From an uncultured Woeseiaceae bacterium (GTDB lineage: Bacteria > Pseudomonadota > Gammaproteobacteria > Steroidobacterales > Woeseiaceae), in the NCBI GenBank assembly GCA_947259285.1, contig CAMYMR010000004.1, forward strand, positions 56,797 through 115,385: a stretch of DNA of 58,589 nucleotides. Direction: 5' to 3'. Under the pieces are notes generated by a model. It was not told where the DNA came from. It did no database searches and saw only the letters and a program-made list of their open reading frames with translations. Shown piece after piece: positions 8,354-15,790 of the stretch (position 1 is the first letter of the stretch; every line of letters begins with the position of its first letter). Made by a program: the position numbers and the translations under genes.

Positions 8354-9193
8354 TCAGTCCTTACCTGCTTCGTGAGCCGCGTCGGCGAGTTCGACCGCGC
8401 GATCACGAGCCGCAATGACGGCCGCGCTGAAGATATCACGAAAGCCGTTGGACTCAAGACTGTCAAAGGCAGCAGCTGTGGTGCCCCCCGGCGAGCGAAC
8501 GCGAGCGATTAACGTATCCATCGTTTCCCCGGATTGTTCCGCGAGCTCGCCCGCACCCCGCGCGGTTTCGAGCGACAGTTTAAGCGCGGAGTCATGGTCC
8601 AGCCCCAGCTTCTCGGCCACTTTAACGAGCATGTCGACCAGAAGGTAAAAATAGGCCGGGCCCGTACCGGATACTGCCGTCACCGTGTCGATGTCCTCTT
8701 CGGTCCGCACGGGTATAACGGGACCTGTTGTCTCGATAATGTTACTGGCGATCCTGAACTGTTCTTCCGTGGTCCGTTCGTTCGCGTACATGCCGGAGAT
8801 TCCAAGCCGCAGAAGCGCGGCCTGATTCGGCATCACACGGACCACCGCCAGGCCACCCCCGAGCCACGCATCGATATCATGACTGCGGACGCCGGCAGCG
8901 ATCGATATGATCAAGGGTTTTGTGCGCTGCACGGTTTCAGCCAGCGGTTTGCAAACCTGGCTCAGGATCTGCGGCTTAACGGCGAGCACCACGCACTCGG
9001 CCTGACCGACTACCGTCTCGTTATCTTCGTGGATCATCGCGCCCGGCGCCGCTTCTGCGACGCTCTGACGATGTTCGGCAAGCGGCTCGGCAATCAGAAG
9101 GTGACTCGGCTCGTATCCTGCCGCGAGCATCCCAGCCGTCAGCGCTCGTGTCATATTGCCCCCACCGACAAAGGCCACTTTTCCATAGTCCAT
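8354..9193 (-). CDS. proC: Pyrroline-5-carboxylate reductase
   Basis: Last step of proline synthesis: NAD(P)H-dependent reduction of 1-pyrroline-5-carboxylate. 279 aa. The N-terminal Rossmann motif is VAFVGGGNMTRAL. RVMPNQAALLRLGISGMYAN and TAVSGTGPAYFYLLVDML are the family signatures, and RVRSPGGTTAAAFDSLE is the C-terminal substrate loop. It is preceded by yggS with 12 bases between and followed by yggT with 3, so these three are co-transcribed. Confidence 0.97.
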   Translation of the reverse strand: MDYGKVAFVGGGNMTRALTAGMLAAGYEPSHLLIAEPLAEHRQSVAEAAPGAMIHEDNETVVGQAECVVLAVKPQILSQVCKPLAETVQRTKPLIISIAAGVRSHDIDAWLGGGLAVVRVMPNQAALLRLGISGMYANERTTEEQFRIASNIIETTGPVIPVRTEEDIDTVTAVSGTGPAYFYLLVDMLVKVAEKLGLDHDSALKLSLETARGAGELAEQSGETMDTLIARVRSPGGTTAAAFDSLESNGFRDIFSAAVIAARDRAVELADAAHEAGKD

Positions 9194-9205
9194 CGTTCTT
9201 CCTGC

Positions 9206-9889
9206 TTACTTGCGTGCACCAAACACGGCAGTGCCAATGCGTACAATCGTCGCACCTTCGAATATCGCAGCGCGATAGTCCGCGGTCATACCCATCGACA
9301 GCGTATCGATTGCTAAGCCGCTGTCCTGCAACGCTTCGCCGAGCTCGCGGAGTTTGGCGAAGGGCTGGCGCTGCGCTTCGAATCCTTCCCGTATCGCCGG
9401 CAGGCACATCAGCCCGCGCAGCCGGATGTTTGGCAATTCGCTGCACGCCGCCGCGAGTTCCGGCACGGCGTCGATACTGGTACCTGACTTGGACGGCTCG
9501 TTGTCGATATTAACCTGTAAACAGATATTGAGTGGCCCGAGTTCGGGCGGACGCTGATTGCTCAGGCGGTTAGCCGTTTTTGGCTTGTCAATGGTGTGCA
9601 CCCAGTCGAAGTTTTCTGCCACGACTCGGGTCTTGTTGCTTTGCAGGTGGCCGATGAAGTGCCAGATAAGGCGCTCGTCGGCCGCGGCCCGGATCTTTTC
9701 GAGACCTTCCTGCACGGTGTTTTCGCCGAAATCCCGCTGCCCCAGGGCGGCGGCCGCGAGCACGCTGTCCACGGGTTGTTTCTTGCTCACGGCGAGCAAA
9801 CGGACGGAATCCGGGTCGCGACCGGCCTCTGCAGCTGCGCTCGCCAGCAAATCTCTGATTATTCCGAGGTTTTCCGTGACTCTAATCAC
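9206..9889 (-). CDS. yggS: YggS family pyridoxal-phosphate homeostasis protein
   Basis: 227 aa, a single alanine-racemase-like TIM barrel binding PLP. Motifs are LLAVSKKQPVDSV with the Schiff-base Lys, GENTVQEGLEKI, WHFIGHLQSNKTR, LRGLMCLP and SMGMTADYRAAI, which holds phosphate-binding residues. It buffers or delivers PLP and affects amino-acid metabolism when lost. The start is GTG at 9889. The gene is divergent from pilT, as in Pseudomonas. Confidence 0.95.
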   Translation of the reverse strand: MIRVTENLGIIRDLLASAAAEAGRDPDSVRLLAVSKKQPVDSVLAAAALGQRDFGENTVQEGLEKIRAAADERLIWHFIGHLQSNKTRVVAENFDWVHTIDKPKTANRLSNQRPPELGPLNICLQVNIDNEPSKSGTSIDAVPELAAACSELPNIRLRGLMCLPAIREGFEAQRQPFAKLRELGEALQDSGLAIDTLSMGMTADYRAAIFEGATIVRIGTAVFGARK

Positions 9890-9916
9890 GTTTTAGTCCG
9901 AGTGCTTCGCTATACT
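9889..9916 (+). promoter_or_regulatory. Possible pilT promoter
   Basis: TATACT at 9911-9916 is a good -10 box. The -35 candidate (cgtttt, 9889-9894, 16-base spacer) is poor. Position fits pilT transcription (start codon 9975, with gagggaga before it). Confidence 0.3.
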
Positions 9917-9974
9917 AGGCCCAGTTCGTTCCGGGTTATGGTAAGTCCGGAACCTAATCATATGAGGGAGAGAT

Positions 9975-11015
9975 ATGGCTGTCGACGTCGCCCAGTTACT
10001 GTCGTTCGCTGTAAAGAACAATGCGTCGGACCTGCACTTGTCAGCTGGTGTGCCGCCGATGATTCGAGTTGATGGCGACATCAAACGTGTCAACATGCCG
10101 GCGCTCACCCACAAGGACGTCAATAGCATGGTGTACGACATCATGAATGACAAGCAGCGTAAGGACTACGAAGAGTTTCTTGAGACCGACTTTTCCTTTG
10201 AAATCCCGAAGCTGGCGCGTTTTCGCGTAAATGCTTTCAATCAGAATCGAGGCTCCGCGGCCGTGTTTCGGACCATTCCCTCCGAGATCCTGACCCTGGA
10301 CGACCTCGGTGCGCCGCCGATTTTCAAGGATGTCTCCATGCACCCCCGCGGCATCGTGCTGGTAACCGGCCCTACGGGTTCCGGCAAATCGACGACGCTC
10401 GCGGCTATGGTTGACTACATTAACGACAACAAGCCGGACCACATTCTCACGATTGAGGATCCCATCGAGTTTGTCCATGAGTCGAAGAAGTCGCTGATCA
10501 ACCAGCGCGAAGTTCACCGCGACACGCTGGGTTTCAACGAAGCACTGCGTTCGGCGCTGCGCGAAGACCCTGACGTCGTGCTTGTTGGCGAGCTGCGCGA
10601 CCTCGAAACGATTCGTCTCGCGCTGACCGCGGCGGAAACGGGCCACCTGGTTTTCGGCACGCTTCATACCAGTTCGGCCGCCAAGACCATTGATCGCGTG
10701 GTCGACGTATTTCCTGCCGCTGAAAAAGAAATGGTGCGGGCGATGCTCTCCGAGTCACTGCGCGCCGTTATTTCGCAGACGCTCTTGAAGAAGGTCGGTG
10801 GCGGTCGTATTGCTGCACATGAAATCATGATCGGTACGCCGGCAATTCGTAACCTCATTCGTGAAGGCAAGATCGCTCAGATGTATTCGGCAATCCAGAC
10901 GGGCCAGGGCGCCGGCATGCATACACTGGATCAGAATCTTGCCGAACTGTTGCAGAAAGGCCTGATCAACAAGGAAGAAGCGCGCTTCCGGGCGGTCAAC
11001 AAGGAGAATTTCTAA
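9975..11015 (+). CDS. pilT: Type IV pilus retraction ATPase PilT
   Basis: Hexameric cytoplasmic motor that depolymerises the pilus. 346 aa, normal length. The N-terminal PAS-like domain contains NNASDLHLSAG. Walker A is GPTGSGKST (about residues 132-140). The Asp box is ILTIEDPIEF and Walker B is PDVVLVGELRD. The His box is GHLVFGTLHTSSAAKTIDR, and the PilT-specific AIRNLIREGK lies near residue 290. First of three tandem ATPases. It is divergent from yggS, and a purine-rich gagggaga precedes the ATG. Confidence 0.98.
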   Translation: MAVDVAQLLSFAVKNNASDLHLSAGVPPMIRVDGDIKRVNMPALTHKDVNSMVYDIMNDKQRKDYEEFLETDFSFEIPKLARFRVNAFNQNRGSAAVFRTIPSEILTLDDLGAPPIFKDVSMHPRGIVLVTGPTGSGKSTTLAAMVDYINDNKPDHILTIEDPIEFVHESKKSLINQREVHRDTLGFNEALRSALREDPDVVLVGELRDLETIRLALTAAETGHLVFGTLHTSSAAKTIDRVVDVFPAAEKEMVRAMLSESLRAVISQTLLKKVGGGRIAAHEIMIGTPAIRNLIREGKIAQMYSAIQTGQGAGMHTLDQNLAELLQKGLINKEEARFRAVNKENF

Positions 11016-11058
11016 GGCTGGCGTCTCCGATCACCGGCCTAGCGGGAGATACTAAACG

Positions 11059-12216
11059 ATGGAACGCGAACAAGCGGTACGACTGACACAGAACCTGTTG
11101 CGAAAAATGGTCGAACGAGATGGTTCGGATCTCTTTTTGACCGCGGGATTTCCCCCGGCGATCAAAGTCGATGGCACCGTTCATAAAGCGACCGATACGC
11201 CGCTATCGGCGGATCAGGCCGCCATGATGGTCAGGTCGATTATGAACGACAAGCAAATCAAGGAGTTTGACGCGAGCAAAGAATGCAACTTTGCGATCGC
11301 TCCGCAGGGCATCGGCCGCTTCCGTGTCAGCGCTTTCATTCAGCAGGGCATGGTCGGCGCCGTTCTACGAACGATAACGACGGAAATACCGACGCTCGAA
11401 GATCTTGATTTGCCGCCCATTCTGAAAGACATCGTAATGAACAAGCGCGGTCTTTGTATCGTTGTGGGCGGCACCGGCTCGGGTAAATCGACCACGCTGG
11501 CCGCCATGATCGGTCATCGCAATGCGAATTCTCGCGGCCACATCATTTCCATCGAAGATCCCGTCGAATACGTTCATCCGCATGATGGTTGCGTAATTAC
11601 GCAGCGAGAGGTCGGAGTCGACACGGAAACCTGGCACGCTGCACTGAAAAACACGCTGCGCCAGGCACCGGACGTCATATTGATCGGTGAGATACGCGAC
11701 AGGGAAACGATGGAATACGGCATTCAGTTTGCGGAGACGGGCCACCTTTGTCTCGCGACGCTGCATGCCAACAGCGCGAACCAGGCGATGGACCGTATTA
11801 TCAACTTCTTCCCGGAGGAGCGGCGCCAACAGCTGCTGATGGACCTGTCGCTGAACACGAAAGCGTTCATTGCGCAGCGCCTGATTCCGCGTGAAGGCGG
11901 CATCGGTCGCATCGCAGCGATGGAGATTATGCTCAACACGCCGCTGGTTCAGGACCTGATATTCAAGGGTGAGGTCGGGCAGATCAAGGAGATCATGTCG
12001 AAGTCGACCCGACTCGGCATGCAGACCTTCGACCAGGCGCTTTTCTATCTGTACGAAGACGGCATCATCAGCTATGAAGAAGCCATGCGGAATGCCGACT
12101 CGAAGAACGAGCTAAGGCTGCGAGTCAAACTGGAAAGCAAACGCGACGCATCGGTCGCGGAACAGCAGGCAGAAAGCCTGGCTATCATGGAAGAGGACAC
12201 GGCTCGGACTTTTTGA
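11059..12216 (+). CDS. pilU: PilT-dependent retraction ATPase PilU
   Basis: 385 aa paralogue of PilT that assists retraction. It has DGSDLFLTAGFPPAIKVDG, Walker A VGGTGSGKST, the Asp box ISIEDPVEY, Walker B PDVILIGEIRDRETM and the His box HLCLATLHANSANQAMDR. The AIRNLIRE element of PilT is replaced by NTPLVQDLIFKGEVGQIK, as expected for PilU. The C-terminal tail is long and charged (residues about 350-385), also PilU-like. It begins 43 bases after pilT. Confidence 0.95.
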   Translation: MEREQAVRLTQNLLRKMVERDGSDLFLTAGFPPAIKVDGTVHKATDTPLSADQAAMMVRSIMNDKQIKEFDASKECNFAIAPQGIGRFRVSAFIQQGMVGAVLRTITTEIPTLEDLDLPPILKDIVMNKRGLCIVVGGTGSGKSTTLAAMIGHRNANSRGHIISIEDPVEYVHPHDGCVITQREVGVDTETWHAALKNTLRQAPDVILIGEIRDRETMEYGIQFAETGHLCLATLHANSANQAMDRIINFFPEERRQQLLMDLSLNTKAFIAQRLIPREGGIGRIAAMEIMLNTPLVQDLIFKGEVGQIKEIMSKSTRLGMQTFDQALFYLYEDGIISYEEAMRNADSKNELRLRVKLESKRDASVAEQQAESLAIMEEDTARTF

Positions 12217-12238
12217 GCCGCAGAGGGACGACCTGTAG

Positions 12239-13297
12239 ATGAACGTCAAACCGTTATTCAAGTTAATGGTCGAGAAAAACGCGTCCGACCTTTTCTTCGC
12301 ACCATTTACCCCGGCCAAGATCAAGATTGAAGGCAAGATCATGCCGGTTAACAAGCTCGAAATGACGCCCAAGATGGTGAAGCAGGCCGCGCTCGAGCTG
12401 ATGAACGAAGAGCAGCTGGAGCAATTCAACAAGGAGCTGGAGATCGACTTCGCCTTGTCCGAACAAGGCCTTGGCCGGTTTCGTGTCAATGTCTTCCACC
12501 AGCGCGGCAGTGTTTCGATGGTGTTGCGCTACATCACGTCGGACATGCCCACGCTTGATGAACTTGGCATGCCGAAGCAGCTTAAAGAGCTGGTAATGCT
12601 ACGGCGCGGCCTGATCCTGATGTGCGGTTCGACGGGCGCCGGCAAGTCGACGACGCTGGCCGCGATGATCAACCACCGCAATGAAAAGACGTCGTCGCAC
12701 ATCATTACCATCGAGGATCCGATCGAGTTCCTGCACCCGAACAAGCAGTCGATCGTGAATCAACGCGAGATAGGACTGGATACAAAATCTTACGGCCGCG
12801 CGCTCAAGAGCGCTGTCCGTGCTGCGCCTGATGTCATACAGATTGGTGAGATCAGGGACACGGAGTCGATGCGCGCGGCACTGGACATGGCGGGTACCGG
12901 CCATCTCGTGCTGGCGACGGTGCACTCGAATAATTCGGCCGAAACGCTGGATCGAATCATTAATCTGTTCCCCCAGGAGCAGCATGCCCAGGTGTTCATG
13001 GACCTTGCGCACTACCTGCGCGCGATTCTGTCACAACGACTGGTGCGTGCGAGAAACGGCAAACGCGTTGCGGCCGTCGAACTGCTGCTCAATACGCCGC
13101 ATATCAAGGACCTGATCCTGAAGGGCGACATCACGGCGGTTAAGGAAGCTCACCGGGATAGCGGCGAGGCGGGCATGAAGACCTTCGATGACGCGTTGCT
13201 CGAATTGTACAAGGACGGCACGATTACGATGGAAGAGGCAATGTCACACGCCGATTCGCGCGCCAACCTCGAAGCGAAAGTCAACTTCGGCGGCTGA
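12239..13297 (+). CDS. Third PilT/PilU-family ATPase
   Basis: 352 aa and clearly a member of the retraction-ATPase family: NASDLFFAPFTPAKIKIEG, Walker A CGSTGAGKST (about residue 129), the Asp box ITIEDPIEF, Walker B PDVIQIGEIRDTESM and the His box GHLVLATVHSNNSAETLDR. Like PilU it carries NTPHIKDLILKGD in place of AIRNLIRE. It is shorter than PilU because it lacks the long charged tail. It begins 22 bases after pilU, so all three motors are probably one operon. Whether it assists PilT or acts on another pilus is unknown; it could be a recent pilU duplicate that has diverged. Confidence 0.93.
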   Translation: MNVKPLFKLMVEKNASDLFFAPFTPAKIKIEGKIMPVNKLEMTPKMVKQAALELMNEEQLEQFNKELEIDFALSEQGLGRFRVNVFHQRGSVSMVLRYITSDMPTLDELGMPKQLKELVMLRRGLILMCGSTGAGKSTTLAAMINHRNEKTSSHIITIEDPIEFLHPNKQSIVNQREIGLDTKSYGRALKSAVRAAPDVIQIGEIRDTESMRAALDMAGTGHLVLATVHSNNSAETLDRIINLFPQEQHAQVFMDLAHYLRAILSQRLVRARNGKRVAAVELLLNTPHIKDLILKGDITAVKEAHRDSGEAGMKTFDDALLELYKDGTITMEEAMSHADSRANLEAKVNFGG

Positions 13298-13327
13298 CAG
13301 GCCGCCCGTCAGCTTGATAGATTCTTG

Positions 13328-13367
13328 ATCGCGGCTTCCCCCGTTCGGGGACAATGCCAGCCGCGAT
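13328..13367 (+). terminator. Nested stem-loop after the ATPase operon
   Basis: Outer arms atcgcggct and agccgcgat enclose an inner ccccgttcgggg hairpin. Only three T follow, so termination may be weak. It lies between the third ATPase and the pyrB relic, and could instead be a remnant of a pyr leader. Confidence 0.4.
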
Positions 13368-13421
13368 TTCGTGCCGAAGCGGGTGGTGGGTTATCAAGAA
13401 TGCCCGTAGAATTGCCCCGCC

Positions 13422-13640
13422 ATGAGCGCCATACTAAAACCAGCAAAAGCCGACGATGAGGCCGCCCTGCAGCTCGATGCCAACGGCAATCATCGCTATC
13501 TCCTGACCCTGAAAGACCTCGAATTGCAATGCGCGGTCACAGGCGGCGCGCGTTCGGTCATCACGAAGCAGGTCACCAATGGGGTAGCGGTTCGCATGGC
13601 CGTACTCGACCGCGTCAGCCGAAGCCTGGCCACGCAGTGA
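13422..13640 (+). pseudogene. pyrB: Internally deleted aspartate carbamoyltransferase relic (72 codons)
   Basis: The frame is intact, but only the two ends of PyrB remain. Residues about 16-31 (LQLDANGNHRYLLTLK) match the start of the Pseudomonas-type enzyme, which reads LQL..G..RH.L.L. Residues about 33-66 (for example CAVTGGARSVITKQVTNGVA) match its C-terminal helix, recalled as SAVADGAQSVILNQVTYGIA followed by IRMAVL. The roughly 260 codons between, with the STRTRT carbamoyl-phosphate site, the HPTQ motif and the aspartate loops, are gone. The peptide cannot be a working ATCase. No good ribosome-binding site precedes the ATG. Its TGA overlaps the GTG of the next gene. The position beside ruvX-yqgE is where pyrB is found in Pseudomonas. 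Deletion in the organism or an assembly collapse are both possible. Confidence 0.75.
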
Positions 13641-14533
13641 TCACTGCAGTTCAGCGCAAGGCGCAAGAAAATCGCGGTACGCTTTTTGTCGAGGATGGTG
13701 AGGTGATCGCGACCGAGTCGTTTCCGGGCGAACAATTCGTGATGCGTATTCGTGCGCCGCTGTGCGCCCAGGCCGCCAAACCCGGGAATTTCGTGCACAT
13801 CAGTTGCCACGAATTGCGACCGATGCGCCGCCCCATGTCCATCATGCGAGCCAAAGACGACTGGATTGAGATCCTTTTCAAAATAGTGGGTGACGGTCTT
13901 CACCTGCTGTCGAAAAAGCAGCCCGGGGATTCTGTTAACGTTCTGGGTCCCATTGGCAGGCCGTTCTCTCCGTCGTCTGAGCGCCCCAACATACTGCTGA
14001 TCGGCGGTGGGGTGGGTATTCCGCCGATGGTGTTCGTTGCTGATGATCTGCGTAAGCGCGACGGAAACTGGCGACCGCTCGCGATTCTCGGTTCCGAGAT
14101 TCCGTTTCCTTTTGATCTGGTTACTTCGACAATTGCCACGCCGTGGCTGGATGCGGCTATTGACAAGTCGATGCCGCTACTTGAGAGCTGGGGCATCCCC
14201 ACCCGGCTCGCAACGCTCGCAGGCTTCGAGGGGTGCTACGACGGTTATGTGACCGAGCTTGCCGACCAGCGGTTGTCGGCACTGTCCGCGGCTGAACTGG
14301 CCGGTACCGAGATCTTCGCGTGCGGCCCAACGCCGATGTTGAGGGCAGTTGCGACATTGGCGGCAAACTATGACTTGCCCTGCCAGGTATCTCTCGAAGA
14401 ATACATGGCCTGTGCTGTCGGAGGCTGTGCGGGCTGTACGGTCAAGATACGGACGCCCGACGGACCCGCCATGAAACGCGTGTGCGTCGACGGCCCCGTC
14501 TTCGATGCCACGACGGTCGTCTGGGAGGCCTGA
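13637..14533 (+). CDS. Dihydroorotate dehydrogenase electron-transfer subunit-like protein (PyrK-like)
   Basis: 298 aa ferredoxin-reductase-like flavoprotein. The N-terminal FAD-binding barrel contains AAKPGNFVHISCHELRPMRR. The NAD-binding half has LLIGGGVGIPPMVF and FACGPTPML. The C-terminal cluster CAVGGCAGC plus a further Cys about 16 residues on (KRVCVDGP) fits the [2Fe-2S] site of PyrK. PyrK transfers electrons from the class 1B dihydroorotate dehydrogenase to NAD, but no pyrD lies in the window. The start is taken as GTG 13637, overlapping the pyrB relic stop. The partner enzyme, and therefore the real role, is unknown; other PyrK-like reductases exist. Confidence 0.8.
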   Translation: MITAVQRKAQENRGTLFVEDGEVIATESFPGEQFVMRIRAPLCAQAAKPGNFVHISCHELRPMRRPMSIMRAKDDWIEILFKIVGDGLHLLSKKQPGDSVNVLGPIGRPFSPSSERPNILLIGGGVGIPPMVFVADDLRKRDGNWRPLAILGSEIPFPFDLVTSTIATPWLDAAIDKSMPLLESWGIPTRLATLAGFEGCYDGYVTELADQRLSALSAAELAGTEIFACGPTPMLRAVATLAANYDLPCQVSLEEYMACAVGGCAGCTVKIRTPDGPAMKRVCVDGPVFDATTVVWEA

Positions 14534-14564
14534 ACCCACCGCCGGCACGGAGGCGATGTTCTGA

Positions 14565-14703
14565 GGGTCCTGCATTGGGGGAGTTTCACGAGCGTCGTGC
14601 GAAGCGCCGTGACGCAGGATGCCAAAGCAAGCGGAGCCCGAGGCGAGCGAGGCAGGGATGCCGAGCGAGGTTTAGCGAGCGGAACTCCCCCAATGCAGGA
14701 CCC
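14565..14703. repeat. 139-bp element with 21-bp perfect terminal inverted repeats
   Basis: The arms at 14565-14585 and 14683-14703 are exact reverse complements. The 97-base interior is rich in gcgagcg motifs and has no convincing frame. It fills most of the gap between the PyrK-like gene and ruvX, which are convergent. The look is that of a miniature inverted-repeat element or REP-type palindrome; it could also act as a bidirectional terminator. Confidence 0.75.
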
Positions 14704-14747
14704 CAATGTCGTCCGGGGGGAGGTTAGGCGGTGGGCTCGTGGCGGGG

Positions 14748-15191
14748 CTACGAGTTCGCCAGGTACCGTTCCGCGATGAGGACCGCCGCGGCGCTGTCGA
14801 TCATCTCCCTGGAAATTCGTCCGCGTGTGCCCGCGGCGCGCGCATCCTTGAGTACGCGCTCGGCTTCGATAGACGTATAGCGCTCGTCGACTGTCTCGAT
14901 CGGTAAGCCGTAGCGAGCGAGCTCGGCAGTAAAGTCCCTGACCAGGTCTTCCATATCGCTGGCCGATCCGTCGGCGTGGAAGGGCATCCCGACAACCAGC
15001 TGGGTCGGCCGCCACTGCCGTATCAGCTCATCCAGCCGCGCGTAGTCCGGTCCTTCCGGCCGGTTTGCGATGATGCCGAGCGGGCTTGCGGAGCCGGTAA
15101 CGTCCTGACCCACCGCCACGCCGATGCGGCGCAGTCCGAAGTCGAGAGAAAGGACGGTCCTCGGTCTCGTCAAGCTAAGCGTGACCCGCAT
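14748..15191 (-). CDS. ruvX: RuvX/YqgF family Holliday-junction resolvase-like protein
   Basis: 147 aa RNase H-like nuclease; the family is tied to 16S rRNA 5'-end processing and to junction resolution. Motifs are LSLDFGLRRIGVAVG (first catalytic Asp), QLVVGMPFHADGS, ETVDERYTSIEAE (catalytic Glu) and DSAAAVLIAERYL (last Asp). ATG 15191 is chosen because it gives the normal length; it overlaps the yqgE stop by 17 bases. The yqgE-ruvX pairing is widespread. The usual pyrR after it is missing here. Confidence 0.93.
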   Translation of the reverse strand: MRVTLSLTRPRTVLSLDFGLRRIGVAVGQDVTGSASPLGIIANRPEGPDYARLDELIRQWRPTQLVVGMPFHADGSASDMEDLVRDFTAELARYGLPIETVDERYTSIEAERVLKDARAAGTRGRISREMIDSAAAVLIAERYLANS

Positions 15192-15738
15192 CCGATGACA
15201 TCTGGGCAATGTCGATACCCAACGTGCGAGCGGCATAGTCCCAGCGTTTGGCGAAAGGTGTATCGAAAACAAGTTCTGGCGTCGCGGGCACGTTGAGCCA
15301 CGAGTTAGCCAGCATTTCGTATTCAAGCTGGCCCGCTTCCCAACCCGCATAGCCCAGAGCAACCAGTGATTTTTCAGGACCTTCACCGCTTGCCATCGCG
15401 TCGATCACGTCTCTCGACAGCGTCAGCTGAATATCGTCGGACACCTGCAAGGTGTTGTCGTAAATCCAACCAGGGCTGTGCAAGACAAAACCGCGTTCGG
15501 TGCCGACCGGCCCACCCGACAGGACCGGATCAGCGCCTGCGACGGGATCGGCTTGGTCGACGCAGAGCTGCTCGAAAAGACCTGACAATTTGAGCGTCAG
15601 CGGACGATTGATGACGATACCTAATGCGCCGTCGACATTATGTTCACAAATCAGGGTGACCGTGGTGCTGAAATTGGGGTCCGCCATGCCGGGCATGGCA
15701 ATAAGTAGTTGATTCGTAAGTACCGTTTCGAGTCCCAT
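15175..15738 (-). CDS. yqgE: YqgE/AlgH family protein
   Basis: 187 aa. The family hallmarks are present: NQLLIAMPGMADPNFSTTV at the start, DGALGIVINRPL, LSGGPVGTERGFVLHS, and GYAGWEAGQLEYEMLANSWL, ending in a WDYAARTLGID segment. AlgH influences alginate expression in Pseudomonas, but no molecular activity is settled. ATG 15738 aligns with the family start; the open frame further upstream is non-coding. It lies between tonB and ruvX on the same strand. Confidence 0.95.
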   Translation of the reverse strand: MGLETVLTNQLLIAMPGMADPNFSTTVTLICEHNVDGALGIVINRPLTLKLSGLFEQLCVDQADPVAGADPVLSGGPVGTERGFVLHSPGWIYDNTLQVSDDIQLTLSRDVIDAMASGEGPEKSLVALGYAGWEAGQLEYEMLANSWLNVPATPELVFDTPFAKRWDYAARTLGIDIAQMSSDAGHA

Positions 15739-15790
15739 ACGGACAGTATCAATCGTACGGTCGCCGGGCACAAGTGAGCGGATCGAAGAC

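Noticed and set aside
8534-9316. 260-codon plus-strand open frame
   Set aside because: It runs antisense through proC and yggS, both of which have clear family motifs. Its translation has none.
13529-13636. Upstream extension of the PyrK-like frame
   Set aside because: These 36 codons overlap the pyrB relic in another frame and do not resemble PyrK. GTG 13637 fits the family and the coupled overlap.
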